Source of the DNA: Ovis canadensis
Lineage: Eukaryota; Chordata; Mammalia; Artiodactyla; Bovidae
NCBI RefSeq assembly: GCF_042477335.2
Contig: NC_091262.1
Location: forward strand, 68,310,001 to 68,374,000
DNA length: 64,000 bases
Direction of reading: 5' to 3'
The notes beneath the pieces were generated by a model, which worked only from the letters and a program-made list of their open reading frames with translations, did no database searches and had not been told where the DNA came from. A program made the position numbers and the translations under genes. Of this stretch, positions 16,033 to 29,036 are shown piece after piece; position 1 is the first letter of the stretch; each line of letters opens with the position of its first letter.

Positions 16033-16566
16033 AGGATTAACAAAAGGTGCTTAATTGTTGAAGCTGGGTGATGGGTACAGGAAGATTCCATTTCTATTAA
16101 AAAGAGGGAGGGAAGAAGACATACCAAAACCATCTGAACTGTTCTAAGCCTGTCTTAACACAGAACTCAATTTACTCCTGGCCTTAATAGTTTGGACTCT
16201 TGAAAGAGTTTTTTGTATCCCATGATGAGTCTACTGCTGACTCCTACAATCCACTCATCCAAACTGAGTTGAAACTTTCACTCCCATTCCCACACTGGCC
16301 TCAAATAAGAAAAGCATCTAGTAATTTTAGAAAGAATACGGGAGGCACTGCTAGGGCTCTGCCAGGGTGGCATTCTATTCTCCGTTCCTGAAACAACAAA
16401 AACCAAAAACACAAATGAGGTGACTTTTTCATTCCTCAAGCAGATGGTAGGATACGGCTTGTCACCCCTTTACACCTTCCACTATGTCTTAAACATACCA
16501 AACTCTAATAACTGCTGACAGATTTTCTGGGTAACATGAAAGCTATTTGTGAATGTCTTAGAATTT

Positions 16567-16745
16567 TGGGCTTCCCTGGTGCCTCAGACAGTAAAAGCGT
16601 CTGCCTATAATGCAAGAGACCCAGGTTCAATCCCTGGGTCAGGAAGATCCCCTGGAGAAGGAAATGGCAACCCACTCCAGTACTCTTGCCTGAAAAATTC
16701 CACGGATGGAGGAGCCTGATGGGCTACAGTCCTTTCACTTTCACT
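16567..16745 (+). repeat. Bov-tA SINE, 3' part shortened
   Basis: gggcttccctggtgcctcag, ccaggttcaatccctgggtc, cccactccagtactcttgcc. The usual gagtcggacacgac stretch is missing, and the copy goes straight from gggctacagtc to ctttcactttcact, an internal deletion. Confidence 0.9.
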
Positions 16746-16749
16746 AGAA

Positions 16750-17345
16750 TTAAAAAGCAGAATTTCAAAAGCATCCAGTCTAGAAATCTTAAATCCAATA
16801 TTTTAATGTCTTCCCAAAATGAGTATTTATATATATCATCTATAATACTCTTTAACTACTTCAGTATGTATCTGTTTCTATTTCAGCTCTAGGAGTTGCC
16901 CTCATTTAAGAATGCAGTTGAGGGATGTGGTAGCTGGCCGCCTAACCAGGAAACCCATGCTCAAGGCAGATACAAATATATCTCTCACCCATAATTTGAT
17001 CTGTATCCAATGTTTTGCTAATTAGTATATTAAGTGTCAGGGATATTTACTGGGGAAATTAAAGTTTTAAGATACATGGAATGTCTAAAGATATTTCCAG
17101 CCCTTGTATGCAAGGGTTATCAGAATCCATTTGTTAATCTTGCTTTGTTAATCTAAAGAGTCTAAATATGTAGTAGAATTTAGTTTAAGACATGTTTTCA
17201 TTATAACCTGCTAAGAAGGATGTAAAGGAGTAGCTATCCCACATTCAACTCCAATTTCTGTGGCCACTATCTACTGAAAAGAACCTAAGAGTTGAGCATG
17301 ACAAAGTTATTTTCAGTCAATTCAGAACAATGGACACACACACAC
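16750..17345. other. Intergenic DNA before the KLHL28 3' end
   Basis: Nothing recognised apart from a short (CA)n run at about 17333-17347. The AATAAA on the minus strand at 17364-17369 suggests KLHL28 transcripts end a little to its left. Confidence 0.45.
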
Positions 17346-20300
17346 ACAGTCTTATTTTTCATATTTATTTTAAATATTTCACATTAAATGAAATTTAACC
17401 ATAGTCAATACAGAGCATAACCACAATAGTACACACAAAGAACTTTAAAAATAAAAGACAAAAGAATACAACCTTCAACAAGTTAAATGCCACTTCACTA
17501 TGTAAACAAAAATAAAATAAAACCCTGATGCTAAAAAGATACATATTCAGAGGTAAAATACATATACAAAAACATTTAAACACTAACATAATCCACAACT
17601 AGATCACATTCTTTGCAAGAGTACAAATATTAGTACTCTACATCTACAAAATTTCATAATCCTGTTAAAATCAAAACCATCTCTGGTTTATGATACAGCA
17701 CAATTCATAAGGCAAAAATATAGGCATTATCATCCAGTTCTTTAATTTCACTTGTTTTTAAGGCAAACTTGGAACTTTTTGCTTAGTATTTTAAAATAAA
17801 CGGGAGTTACACATGATAATTTGACAAAATTAACAATAAATTATCTCTAGTTAAATATGTATACGATAAAAAGACATATGGATAACAATTTTTCTCTCTG
17901 CAGAGACGTAAACTGGATTTTTAACTCCATATTCATGACAGTAAGAAAACTTGTAAACCTATAGTATTCAAAACTTCCTGTTTTCCTCACTCTTTTCAAA
18001 TGTATATCAACACTGAATTAACATACTGTAAGTGAAATCTAATATATATGCAGCCACAGAATAACTGTATCTAATTAAATCTTGTCTAACTAAAGTGCTG
18101 TTTTACAAAGGAAAAAAAGGTTAAGAAGTAGAACTGGATGTTAACTTGACATGTGACATCTTTGTAAGTTCTTAACTTTCAAACTACAGAGGTTATAGAG
18201 GTTATCACAAGTTTATTGAACTTGAAGCAGTATATTTATTGTAGAGTCTGATTTTCCTGAAAATGAGCACTTAGGTGACGATACCAGAAATCCAACACCA
18301 AAACTGAAAACAAACAGCATTATATTTACATATTTTTTCCTTCAAAGTCAGCCAGTCTTGAAAGCATAATAAATATTTTTAAAATTTTCTATAATTCTGT
18401 ATTTCTACTAGAAAATATATTATCCAATTTTAGGAAAGCTGGAGTTATATAAATATTAGTTTTTTAAATAATTCTATTTTATGTCATGTCAATAAAACCT
18501 AATTGGACACCAGAAGACACAAATGTTTATACATAAATTGGATCTCTCATCACTTTTCATGATGTTGGAAATAAGGAATTAGATTCACCCTTTACCATAA
18601 CAGTTATTTGGGTGTAAGTCTCCCTCACTATATTTCACTCTTTGAATAAAGGCTATATTTGCTTTATATTCCTAGCTCCCATAGCATCTAACACAGTATC
18701 TTGTAAGTATAGTAGACTCTCCATATTCGTCAAGTTACCAAAATAATTTTTCAAAACCTAATGCCATTCTATTACTTGATAGTACATCCTATAATGTAAT
18801 ATTCATTCATGTGTAAAACAGTATTAGCAATAACATGTGGAAATTATATAACTAAACTATCCTTTGGACTACATTAATCACTTGAGTTCTATGACTATAG
18901 TCAACAAATATTAAATGGCTAAAAAGTTCCTACCAGATTAAGTCTTATCATAATTACAGAGGGCAATTGTCTTCTAGCTGATTGGATTAATTTCTATTTC
19001 CCACTGTACTCTTTTCCAAAATAGTTTAGGCAATCTTAAATAGCCTTTTCCTTTCCTTGAGTGTACAAAATTATTTTTAAAATCTTCAGTCCTGGGAATT
19101 TATATTAAAACATTTTGATCCTTTTTAACATAAGAAATGTGGCTTTAAATTCACAATTTGTCAGTAAAGTATTCGTAATGAAACTTCTCACAAATGTGAA
19201 GAAGAAGGCTCTGTTCTAAGGTTATCAGTTGTCAGGTCACGATACCTCTGGTTGTTACTCACAGTAAAGTAGGTTTAGCAAGCCTAACATAAATATTTCT
19301 AAATTTGAGGGTTTTTTCTCTTCCTTTTCCCAGGTTTTCATAATTGGTTCTCTAGGATATGGCTCGTACTATTGCCCAAGATGTTTCACATTTAGTCTTC
19401 ACGGAGATGAAATTTAGGTTGTTCCAAAATAATGATCAACTTATGCCTTTGGTCTAATTTATCAAATGATTATATATTTTATACTAACATGACAATGCGA
19501 ATGATATGTACAGAAAATATTGTGAAAATAAGATGTATAGCATAGATCTGTTTACAATTAAAATAAATTTCTAGTCTTTCAAATTCCCTTACCTTCTAGG
19601 GAGAGGGAATTAAAAACATGGAATAGGATGTATTTAACTATGGATTAACATTTTTAGTATTATCAAGAAAAAACTCTTTTGATTGATATAAACAGAAAGA
19701 AAGTTGAGTTGGGGATTTAAAATTACATATGTGATGCAATCTATTTTCAATTGCTTTAAACTGCTTTCTTTAAATAAAATCTAGGCCAGTCACTATAGTG
19801 CACCTTGTTTCTATTCAACAGATTTATTCAAATCAATTAAAAAGTTATTGCTATATATCATTAAGTTATTCAAACAAGCAACATAGAAAATATTCAGCCT
19901 GTCAATTTTATTAGTAGCTCTTGTTGAATTCTTAATTAGAAAGAGACTAAAATTCACTTGCAAGGTTTTATAATCTGTGCAAATATTTATAAAGCATGAA
20001 ACTACCTATATGATTAAAGATGAGTTCACATAGTTCTGTAGTACATATTTAAATCTACAACTGGCAGTTTATGGAAGAACAAGGAAAACGGAAAACTGCC
20101 TGGCTAAAAGTAGTTTTCAAGAAATAACACATATCCTAAAAATGAACCTATTTTTTATAATTATAAATGGCTTCTTAACAATAGTTCAGAACATTATGGC
20201 ACTTAAGAATATAGTATGAATTTTTTTTTTTGAGGACAAATATATATTAGTTTTAAAGAGACTATGAAAGAGACAGTGGGCAGTCTTAAAAAAGAAAAAG

Positions 20301-21809
20301 AAAAATGAAAGAAAAAAATAAGGAAAACAAAATTACTACAGTACCAAAAATGCAAGTACCAACACTCTAACGCAAAGTAACATATTCAAGATTAACGGAC
20401 ATTTACGAAAACATGCAAAACAAAAGGAATTAGTCTGTTCTTTTAAATAAGCTGTCACTTAGTTTATAGCAAACAATTTTACTTTAAAAGATCATTTCTT
20501 TAGTCAAAGGAGAACTGAATTAGAACCTTTACTCAAGTAAACATCGAGTTCCAGTTTTCCTCAATAACTTTAAAATATTCAGTTACCTAAGAAATGTAAT
20601 GCTTAACTGCCTAGTGCTTTATATTTAATGCATATGTTTCTGTTTTTAAGAAGGGCATATAACATCCAGCACAACAAAAAGAGACAAAGTATATCTTTCT
20701 TTAAGTCACTATTCAGGAACCATGAAAAGCATAACATAGGCTGCTTGAATAATTTTTGGATGTAAATATTAGTATAATCACCAACATTTTTAATAAGCAC
20801 AAATGAACCACGCTAGTAAAAATGAAAAATACTATAAAAACATGTCATGCATATTTCATATTTAACATCCAAAAGAACATTGTCACAGCCTTGTAATAGA
20901 TCCTACAGTTAGCACCATTTTTATATCTGAACACTTTGAAAAAGCAAACAAAAGTCTTAAAAAACTAAAATTATTTTAAGGTTACATGAAAAATCTCAAT
21001 GTGCACTAAGGGTGGCAACATTTGTCAAATATTTACATCAACAATGGGAAGCCTGCCGTACTGCTATAAAAAAAAATTGGAACGGATATGCTTAACTCTT
21101 TCTATCCATGCTTAGCATAGCATAGATGGGTAACTAAATTCATCCAGCATTAACCTGCCCATATAAAAAAGGCATACACAGTAAATATCTGATTGCTTAA
21201 ACAGGACTCCAAATCATGATAGTAAATGCATTTATCTTGCAAACATTATATCCCCAGCCCTAAAGCCATTTAGCAGGAAGAAAATCCAGGTGATTCACTA
21301 TGATATGTAATTTACAACCCTTAAAAGTACCGGGGAGGGGGTGGAGGGGGAGCAGCCCTTTGTTTGTTTAAAATGTCTATATCCAACAGACAGCATCAGC
21401 AATGTCTAGTCACTCAGTACACTCCAGCATCTAAGCGTCTCTCATCATGGTGCACAACAAGGAGAAGGAAGAAAGCTAAATTTTTTTTAAAAGCAGCAAG
21501 GGTTTTTCCACATGTACACTTATGAACATAAAACTATTCTATACTAGTATTAGGGGGGGAAAAAGTGCACAATTCAGTTGGCAAGATCTTTGTTTTTTGT
21601 GGGTTTTTTTTTTTTTTTATTACTGATTCACTATGTAATCAAGAGCAATCAAAGCTACTTGTCAGTTCAAAGTACCCAACGAAACTTTGCGTCTTCATGC
21701 CATTTTAAGTTAAAAAGAAAGCAGTGTAGCTTTGCAGCTTCAGGAACCTGGGGATCCTCTCATGCGTCACAAGGTTCATCACTACACTATTTCCACAAGT
21801 CCACACTAA
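17346..21809 (-). other. KLHL28: KLHL28 long 3'UTR (3' limit inferred)
   Basis: The 4.4 kb downstream of the KLHL28 stop is AT-rich, has no recognisable exon and, unlike the flanks, no ruminant SINE or BovB copy. This fits a constrained 3'UTR; human KLHL28 also has a multi-kilobase 3'UTR. A minus-strand AATAAA at 17364-17369 is a candidate distal poly(A) signal. Shorter 3'UTRs are likely, because other A-rich signals occur inside. Confidence 0.6.
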
Positions 21810-21973
21810 TTAAAGTGCAGTTAGTCCAAAATTGCAGCGACAGTATATCATGCCAGCTGAATCCAGCCATGTATCTGAGATAGGGTCATATTTCTGCACG
21901 GTATTCAGGTAAGAAGACCCTGAGTGACCACCAACTACATAAAGGTAGTTATCAATTACTGCAGCACCAACTC
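21810..21973 (-). CDS. KLHL28: KLHL28 last coding exon
   Basis: Minus-strand acceptor TTTCCTAG ends at 21974. Encodes VGAAVIDNYLYVVGGHSG to the C-terminus YCRCNFGLTAL. Stop TAA at 21812-21810. Contains the sixth Kelch repeat. Confidence 0.96.
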
Positions 21974-22794
21974 CTAGGAAAGGTAGGTTAAAAAAACAGA
22001 AGGAAAAATATGTTAACCATGAAGCTGATTTCACACTAAAAGTAAATCTGTATTTAAATGTTTTCTTAAAACACATTTCAGCAATCTATTATTCATTTTA
22101 CAAGCAACAGAGCAATATGTGCTTACCGGAAAAAAAAGATCCCTTAGTATAAAACAGCTTAAGTACTCCTTCATCTCTTCTCCCCAATCCTACTCTTCCT
22201 CTCCACCATAGTTAAATATTAAGACTGTAGTATGTATCTTTCCACAAGCTTTGTTCTCAATTTAAATTTATATTTTTTAAAAAACATTTACTTGTTTTCA
22301 AATATATTGACATTTTAAACATATATTAAACTATATAATTTATGCTTTATAAATTCTACTTTATATTCAGTTCTAAAAAGAACAAGGCTACTCAATTATT
22401 TTATACTTTCATTGTTTTTGGGCTTTCTCACTCAATGGTACCACAGAAACTCATTATAGTAGATGACTAAAATAGTGCATCCCATTTTCTCTTTTCAATT
22501 TCCTTTGTATGTTTATTTTTCAGCAATTTCTTTAATCATAAATGAAAGGGATACTCCTAAAGCATTTCCACCAGTAAAATATTCCTCTTAAAATCACGTG
22601 ATTTGAGTTTGGGTTCAAGGATAATTTCTTCTTTTCCTCAAAGTATTTATCTTTATGAAACCTGAAGTCCAATCCTTTCCAGATCAACTGTATCTCTTGA
22701 GGAAGAGAGAACATTTGAAAGTGAACAGGGAGACCACTGATGTACAGGAAAAAAAAAAAGAAAAAAAAAAACAACAAATAGAACAATTCAAAAA

Positions 22795-22834
<40 letters not shown>

Positions 22835-25800
22835 AACACATAAAATGACATTTGTTACATGGACAAAAAGAGCTTCTATCAGATACTTTCTGTTATCAGT
22901 ATTTCTCAAAATGTATTCTACAAGTTTAAAAAAATAACAATATGTGCACTGGCATATTAAAATCACAGTAAAGAAATCTATATAGTTTTGTCTAATCAAG
23001 GTGTCTGTCAAGTTCATCATAAAGGTTTTTTCTGGACAAGTCATTTACTGTTATATCCCAAGAAACTACTATTTTAAGAATATCACTATAAAAACATATT
23101 GTCCTATATGTTTAGATATTGGGACATTATTATTACCTGTTCTGGGTTCTTTCATTGGTCTGCACACAGTCCACTGATTTTGATGAGGATCGTATCTTTC
23201 AATGCTTGACAAATGTGAAACACCATTATGTCCACCCACCACGAAAATAAAGCCTAGCATGACACCCACACCAAAGTGAATCCTTTTATCTGCCATAGAT
23301 GCAACCATCTCCCAGGAGTCTTTACTTGGATCATAACGCTCCACACTGCAAACATTCACAAAAGAAAGAATTAATTCACATATTCTTTGTGTCACTCTTC
23401 CTCCTAAAGCAACTAAAACCCACCAGAGTTTAAAAGTGAAAATGGACAGACATAAAACAAGAGTAGTTTGTTCCAAATATTTATATTTTGCTGATAAAAT
23501 CGCAGGATAAAAGCTTACCTTGTAGACTGGTGCAATAACAGCCATATCCTACTCCATTATATTGCATGAACAGTAAGGTGTGTGAAGGGCATAGAGCTTT
23601 TGAAGTCAGAAAATTTGGATTCAAGCACTAATACATACCCAAAGCTGAGTAAACCCTAGCCCTACTACTTTGGATTTGTGTAATCCTAGATAAGTCACTT
23701 CCTCTCATCTGCAAACATGGGGATAATACATCAAGGATTCATGTAAGAATAAAGTCGAATGAGTATGCACGTGAAAGGACTTTGAAAATCACATACTGAA
23801 CATAGATGTTTCCTAAAGATACCAAGGATCTTCCACACAACTAAGGAGAAGGAAAGATGGTGAGGAGGAAAGAGGATTTTTTTTCTTATAGGTGAATTCA
23901 TGGTAACTTACTGCAGAACAAACACCACAGATTTCCAAACACAAACTGGCTAATCATAATAATCTGAGTCATTCAGGAGAATTCATTCAGGATTCAGATC
24001 AAGTCGTGCAGGATTTAGATCAAGTGTGTATTCCACAGAATTCCTGGCATTTCCAAACTGGATTAGGAAATTCAAATCAAATCAGAATTTCCAAAAGTTT
24101 CCCTGGAAAATCCCAGAAGGCCTCTAAGCCTATGCTTTGTCCTGAAGGGGTACAAAGGCGAGTGGGCTGAGCCTATTCTGGTTCTAGCCTAACTTCTCAA
24201 GAAAGCCTGAAGCATTTGAGAGTCAGTCTGGAGTTCAGAATAGGGACTAGGCTATAGGCTAGACTAAAAGACTAAACTATAACTATTTCTGAAAGTATAC
24301 CAGGATAAAAAGAGTAAGAGCAAAATCACCAAACAAGAAGAGTCTAGTGATAAACTTGTAACAAGAACTTAAACTTCAACATCATTATCTCAAAATTAAA
24401 GTACATAATCTTTCATCTTACAAATTTCTGCTAGCAGCTTTTCAAATAACACAAATGCATGTCTAGGCTCCAAATACTTTTCCTTCAACTTAAGGAGCAA
24501 CAAAAAGGAGGAAAAATTTAGTCTGCACAGAAATAAAAATTTATAGATGAAATACTATTGTGTAACTACTTTCTCAGTCTGTTAACAAACCACCACACAT
24601 TCTTTCATTAAAATGCTTATAATAAGTAAAATACATACCACTATTACAGATAAATACATTAGATTCCAGTAAACTTTTGAGCAGAGTTAAAAATTTTGGG
24701 GGAAAAAAATACTATTAGAGATGGTATTTTTAGAACTTCAACTTTCAACAAAGGTTCAGAATTATGATTAATTTTCCATATAAGCAGTCATTTTATACTT
24801 TTTCATATCTATTTCTCCTTTATTAAAAGAATACTACAAAACACAGAAATTTCACATTTAAACTCAAGCACAGCTCAGATACATAATGATACATGTATGA
24901 TTATAGAATAAGAATCCAGAAAGGCATGTTTGAATAAGGTTTAAAGTTTATGATGCATTATAATACCTTAAAAGTGTATAGAAATGACATTTTCACTTTT
25001 TTATTCTATTAAGCAGTACAGTAACAAATCATTCACACACATACACCCACATACCCACACATACACACACTTATACATACACATACTATCCCAAATCTAA
25101 AGTGATCTAACTTCACCATATTTTCAGACTCGTGAATTTTAAAATCCAGTCCATTTATACTGACTGAATGAATGCAAAATTTAACAAGTGGGAACTGATT
25201 TTTAGGTGTGTATTAAATATTCATGTAGATCTATTACAGACATACTCTCATATGGACCTGACTGTTTCCCAAATACCTATTAACATTACTTTAAAATTAG
25301 AGTTCATTTATAGGCACAAATCATTTAAAATCCAGAAATCACTGTTAATGATACTTTCAAAAATCCACAAGCATATGCAACTGGACGAAGTTAAATACCT
25401 GTTCATGTGGGCAGGACCGTACCCTCCAATGGCATATATCATTCCATCCAGCACTGCTGCAGCAAAACAGCTTCTTGTCGTCGTCATGGGGGCCACAGGT
25501 TGCCATTTTCTTACTTTGGGAATATACTTCTCTACAGACTGCAAGTAAGACTGTCCATCATAACCACCTAGAGCATAAAGTTCTCCCGCAAGTACCACTA
25601 CTCCAAGGGTACTTCGACTCTCATTCATTCTCTCGAGAGAAGTCCAGGTATTTGTATCAGGATTCCAGCATTCTACTGAATTTTCATGTTTTCTGATAGT
25701 GATGCCAGGACGCACGTTAGTTTCAATACCACCTATAACATACACTTTTTGGTCTAAAACGCATATTCCAAATTCATAGCGAGGAATGTTTAGGGGAGCC

Positions 25801-28800
25801 AAACCAATCCAAGAGTCATTCTGAGGAAAGTACATCTCCACACTAAAGAACAAGCAGACAAACATTAAAATTTAAAACATCAAAATGGCCCATAAACAAC
25901 ATCTGGCAAAATAGAAGATACACATATGCTCTGATACAGCTATTGCATTCTTGTGTATCTATTCTACGGAATGCCTAGACAGATTGTTTTGCAAATAGGA
26001 CACAAATAGAGAAATATTTATAGCAGCACAACACAATCATCTATCAAAAGGAGAATGCATAAACGTGATGTGTCCACCCTATGACTAAGCAATTCCATTC
26101 CAAGATATGCATGCAAAAGAAATGCACATATATATATATGTACAATGATGTTCACAGTACCATTATTTTTAATAATCAAAAACTGAAAATAATCCAAATT
26201 TTCCATCAGTTATAAAATGGATATGTAAACTGTGCATATCTTGTAACAAAATACTATATAGCAATGAAAACGAACAAACTACAAGTACATGCAACAGCAA
26301 TGAACCTCACGCATATGATGTTCAGGGAAATAAGCCAAACTGATTCTGTAACACAGTTTGCAGCAGTTACCTTCAGAGAGGACAGGGAGGACCTTAAGGG
26401 TGGCTTCTGAGTGTTGGTTATATTCTTTTTGTGAAATGGTTTGTAATGCTTACTTGGTGATAACTCATTGAGCTGTATACTTGGGATTTATGAACTTTTC
26501 TATATATGTGGACCATTTCAACTAATTTTTATAGTTATCATATTCATTATAGAAAGAAAATGTTATGTCCACCTACTATAATATCATATACCAGTGAAAC
26601 TAAATGAACTATTTCCTCATGCAATCTCAATTTTATAAACTTTCTGTTCAATGAGAAAACACGTTCTTGAAGAATACGTATGGTATTATTGCATTTATAT
26701 ACAAAAATTTATAAAACCTAACTATATATTGGGGCATATATGTGACAAAATTACAACAAAATGCAAAGGAATAATCCATTAAAAATTCAGAATAGTGGTT
26801 GCTTCTGGGGGAGAGACGGAGATGGTATCAAGGAGGGGCGTAACGGAATTTTAAAGGTATTGTCAGCCCAACCTCAACAATACCAGTTTTAAACTACAAT
26901 TAAAATGTACACTGAGACTTTTTAAAAGATAAAGAACCCACCAATTGACTTTGATTAAAAAAAAAAAAATCTCCTCTTATTGGAGGAAACTCATTCTACT
27001 AAATGTCTGGAAATATTTTAGAATATTAAATATTAAAGAAATATATTAAACATAAACGTTTTCACAAAGCAATCTCAGTTAGGAGAAAAGCAAAGGTAAC
27101 ATCCAGCTATATTTTCAATGTACAAAAGTTATCTGTATAACACAACACTGTTAATCAACTATATCTAATATAAAATAAAAAACAGACTAAAGATACCAGT
27201 GGAATGCTCTAAATCATGATTACTATGGGTCTAATTCAATCCACCAGCTACTTTTGTAAACACATTTTATTGGAACCCAGCCATTTCATTTGTTTATGTA
27301 CTGTCTATGGCCACTCTTGTACTGCAATGACAGACTCAGGTAGTTACAACAGACCATATGCCCACAAAGTTTGAAATAGTTACTGTTTGGCTGGCTCTTC
27401 ACAGAAAAAGTCTAACAATGCCTATTTATTAGGAAAGAAAGCACCTATTTACTACTGTTGTTAAAAAATATTTACATGAAGGAAATAAATTGCATGGAAA
27501 TTCCAAGACTTGTATTAGTATCCTATTTTTTATTTCCTTAGTGGTTATTCTGATTAATTGTACTCATTCAGACACATTCTTTTCCCAGTCTGCCTTCATC
27601 ACATATTCTTAGCTCTCTTCTTTAGCATCGTCTGATATAGCTAGCAGTAATCTGACCTAGTCTGACTCAGAGATGTAAATGATTTCACAAAGAGAAAAAA
27701 AAAAGGGCATAAAATGGTAGAAAAGTTCACAACTAAGTAGGATGGATAAAATTTTTGCACTTGGAGGGAGGAGGGGTTGAGAGTGTTACAGAGAATGGAA
27801 AAAATCTGATTAAAACAAATAGGTAAGTGTTTTAAGAAGAGAAGAAAAAATAAAAAAGAAGCAGAGAAAGTAAACAGGAAAATAAAACTATTTTAAAAAT
27901 ATTAAAAAATCAGCAAATTTTAAGAGTATACAATCTATTAGTGTGTGTTGTGCTAAGTCGCTTCAGTCGTGACTGACTCTTTGCAATGCTATGGACCATA
28001 GCCTGCCAGGCTCCTCTGTCCACGGGATTGTCTAGGCAAGAATACTGGAGTGGGTTGCCATTTCCTCCTCCAGGGGATCTTCCCGACCCAGGGATCAAAC
28101 CCATGTCACACCCATCCTTTAAAAGCCTTCTATTTACCTATCTAAACAGGCAAACAGTCCAGATTTTCCTCCTACTGCACAGAGTACTTTGGGAGCACAG
28201 CGAGGTCGTGTCATCAAGACTGTCTGATGAGACAGTCTGTGTTCTGGCATAAAGTGGTACTTCAGAGCTTCATTCAAAAGATGTTTACAAGTGCGATCAT
28301 CACGAATAAGATGATTTGCTTCATACAATCTAGTGAGAAACTTAACACTGAGCAACGGTAATCGCACACTGTTAAGTAGCTGAGCTAAGTACTTCTGGCG
28401 TTCTTGGACATCATACTTGATCCAAGACTCAAGTGCATAAAAAACAGTCTCTTCAGTAGCTACATTCAAACAGTCATTGGAAACGATTTCATCCAAATCA
28501 GCATGCGTGAGCTCAAAAAACTCTTCAGTCTGGCAAACAGCTTCAAAATTCTGGCATATGTATTTAGTGGCTGCCAAATAAAGGTCATGGCAACCATACG
28601 TCTCTGCAAAACGAGAAATTCCAATACAATTACCAGGATCAAGTTGGCTTTCAAGAAATGCGCAACATTCTTTCAGGACAAGTTTTATCTGCAGTAGGTT
28701 TGCTGCTGGAAGGAGAGATTCAACTGTGTCTTGTGAAATAAAAACAGTCCCTGTATAGGCATATTCCACAATGGCCTGGAGAGCAGTCTCATCAATGCAC

Positions 28801-29036
28801 TGAAACTCAACTTCACTGTTCTCTTTTTCAGAGAGGTTTCCAGTGAACATAGCTTTGAAATATGGGCTGATGCTGGCAAGTACCACTTTGTGAGCATGAA
28901 TTTTAACATCACCTACTCGAAGAATGACGTCACAGAGTTCGTGATGTTGACGAAGAAGATTCAAGCCTTGTAGAAGTTGTTCAGAATGTAAGTGGGTTAA
29001 GTTAGCAAGCATGTAGGTCGGGGATGTGTGGTCCAT
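21810..29036 (-). CDS. KLHL28: KLHL28: BTB-BACK-Kelch protein (complete, four coding exons)
   Basis: Spliced from 29036-28138, 25842-25399, 23345-23137 and 21973-21810 (minus strand), giving 1,716 nt = 571 codons plus TAA, the length of human KLHL28 (also BTBD5). The BTB domain lies around residues 25-130, including the segments LCDVILRVGDVKIHAHKVVL and ISPYFKAMFTGNLSEKE. The BACK domain is about 135-240. Six Kelch repeats follow, each with a GG doublet: CAVGG, VYVIGG, LYALGG, IYAIGG, FVVGG and YVVGG. By family knowledge, BTB-Kelch proteins dimerise and bridge substrates to CUL3 E3 ubiquitin ligases; KLHL28's own substrates are not evident. The start is the ATG that forms the first three bases of its exon. 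All junction phases agree, with no frameshift or premature stop. Confidence 0.97.
21974..23136 (-). other. KLHL28: KLHL28 intron between the last two coding exons
   Basis: Holds a (GT)n microsatellite and A-rich tracts (22749-22771). The 170-codon minus-strand ORF across it is produced by the repeat and A/T composition and is not a gene. Confidence 0.85.
22797..22830. repeat. (GT)17 microsatellite
   Basis: Uninterrupted GT dinucleotide run of about 34 bp in a KLHL28 intron, preceded by two poly(A) tracts. Likely polymorphic. Confidence 0.97.
23137..23345 (-). CDS. KLHL28: KLHL28 coding exon (209 nt, Kelch repeats 4-5)
   Basis: Acceptor TGTTTGCAG to the right and donor GTAATA at 23136-23131. 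Encodes VERYDPSKDSWEMVASMAD, then FGVGVMLGFIFVVGGHNG and QWTVCRPMKEPRT. Confidence 0.96.
23346..25398 (-). other. KLHL28: KLHL28 intron
   Basis: Contains a MIR-like SINE at about 23575-23775 (gtgtaatcctagataagtca, ggggataatacatcaagg) and an AC-rich low-complexity stretch at about 25033-25086. No ruminant SINE was found. Confidence 0.8.
25399..25842 (-). CDS. KLHL28: KLHL28 coding exon (444 nt, Kelch repeats 1-3)
   Basis: Acceptor TGTTCTTTAG to the right and donor GTATTT (25398-25393), a weak donor that nonetheless gives the correct codon split. Encodes VEMYFPQNDSWIGLAPLN through DGMIYAIGGYGPAHMN. Confidence 0.96.
25930..26900 (+). mobile_element. Degraded L1 LINE 3' fragment
   Basis: Typical order of L1 3' phrases: aatatttatagcagcacaac, aagcaattccattccaagat, ccaaattttccatcagttat, tactatatagcaatgaaaac, then gaatagtggttgcttctggg near 26790. 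Heavily diverged and not coding. Confidence 0.65.
27238..27425 (-). mobile_element. hAT-Charlie element, MER3-like
   Basis: gtaaacacattttattggaa, tgtttatgtactgtctatgg and gcccacaaagtttgaaatag, ending with tcttcacagaaaaagtc. This is the reverse complement of a common mammalian non-autonomous hAT. The termini are eroded. Subfamily named from memory of the consensus. Confidence 0.65.
27945..28107 (-). repeat. Bov-tA SINE, 5'-truncated, next to a KLHL28 splice donor
   Basis: Reverse complement of the Bov-A unit: aagtcgcttcagtcgtgact, gccaggctcctctgtcca, aagaatactggagtgggttg, then gacccagggatcaaaccc at the right end. The tRNA-like head is missing. Its right edge is about 30 bp from the donor of the KLHL28 exon at 28138. 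Confidence 0.93.
28138..29036 (-). CDS. KLHL28: KLHL28 first coding exon (899 nt, BTB and BACK domains)
   Basis: Minus-strand acceptor TTTTTCTGTAG abuts the ATG at 29036-29034, so all of the 5'UTR lies in upstream exon(s). Starts MDHTSPTYMLANLTHLHSEQ. The donor GTAAAT at 28137-28132 follows CLDR/CLD-AG, with the serine codon split. Contains the first Kelch GG (LCAVGGKSG). Confidence 0.97.

Larger units (their letters stand above)
25843..28137 (-). other. KLHL28: KLHL28 intron with L1 and hAT remnants
   Basis: About 25930-26900 carries degraded L1 3' sequence on the plus strand (agcaattccattccaagata; aaatggatatgtaaactgtg). A MER3-like hAT element lies at 27238-27425 and a Bov-tA SINE at 27945-28107, ending 30 bp from the exon. 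The rest is unassigned. Confidence 0.75.

Noticed and set aside
22532-23044. 170-codon minus-strand ORF
   Set aside because: It runs through a (GT)n microsatellite and poly(A) tracts in a KLHL28 intron, giving runs of HTHT and F. It lies between two well-supported exons.
25033-25086. Regular acacac/catacac spacing resembling a CRISPR-like or tandem array
   Set aside because: Low-complexity AC-rich sequence without defined repeat and spacer units, in a vertebrate intron.
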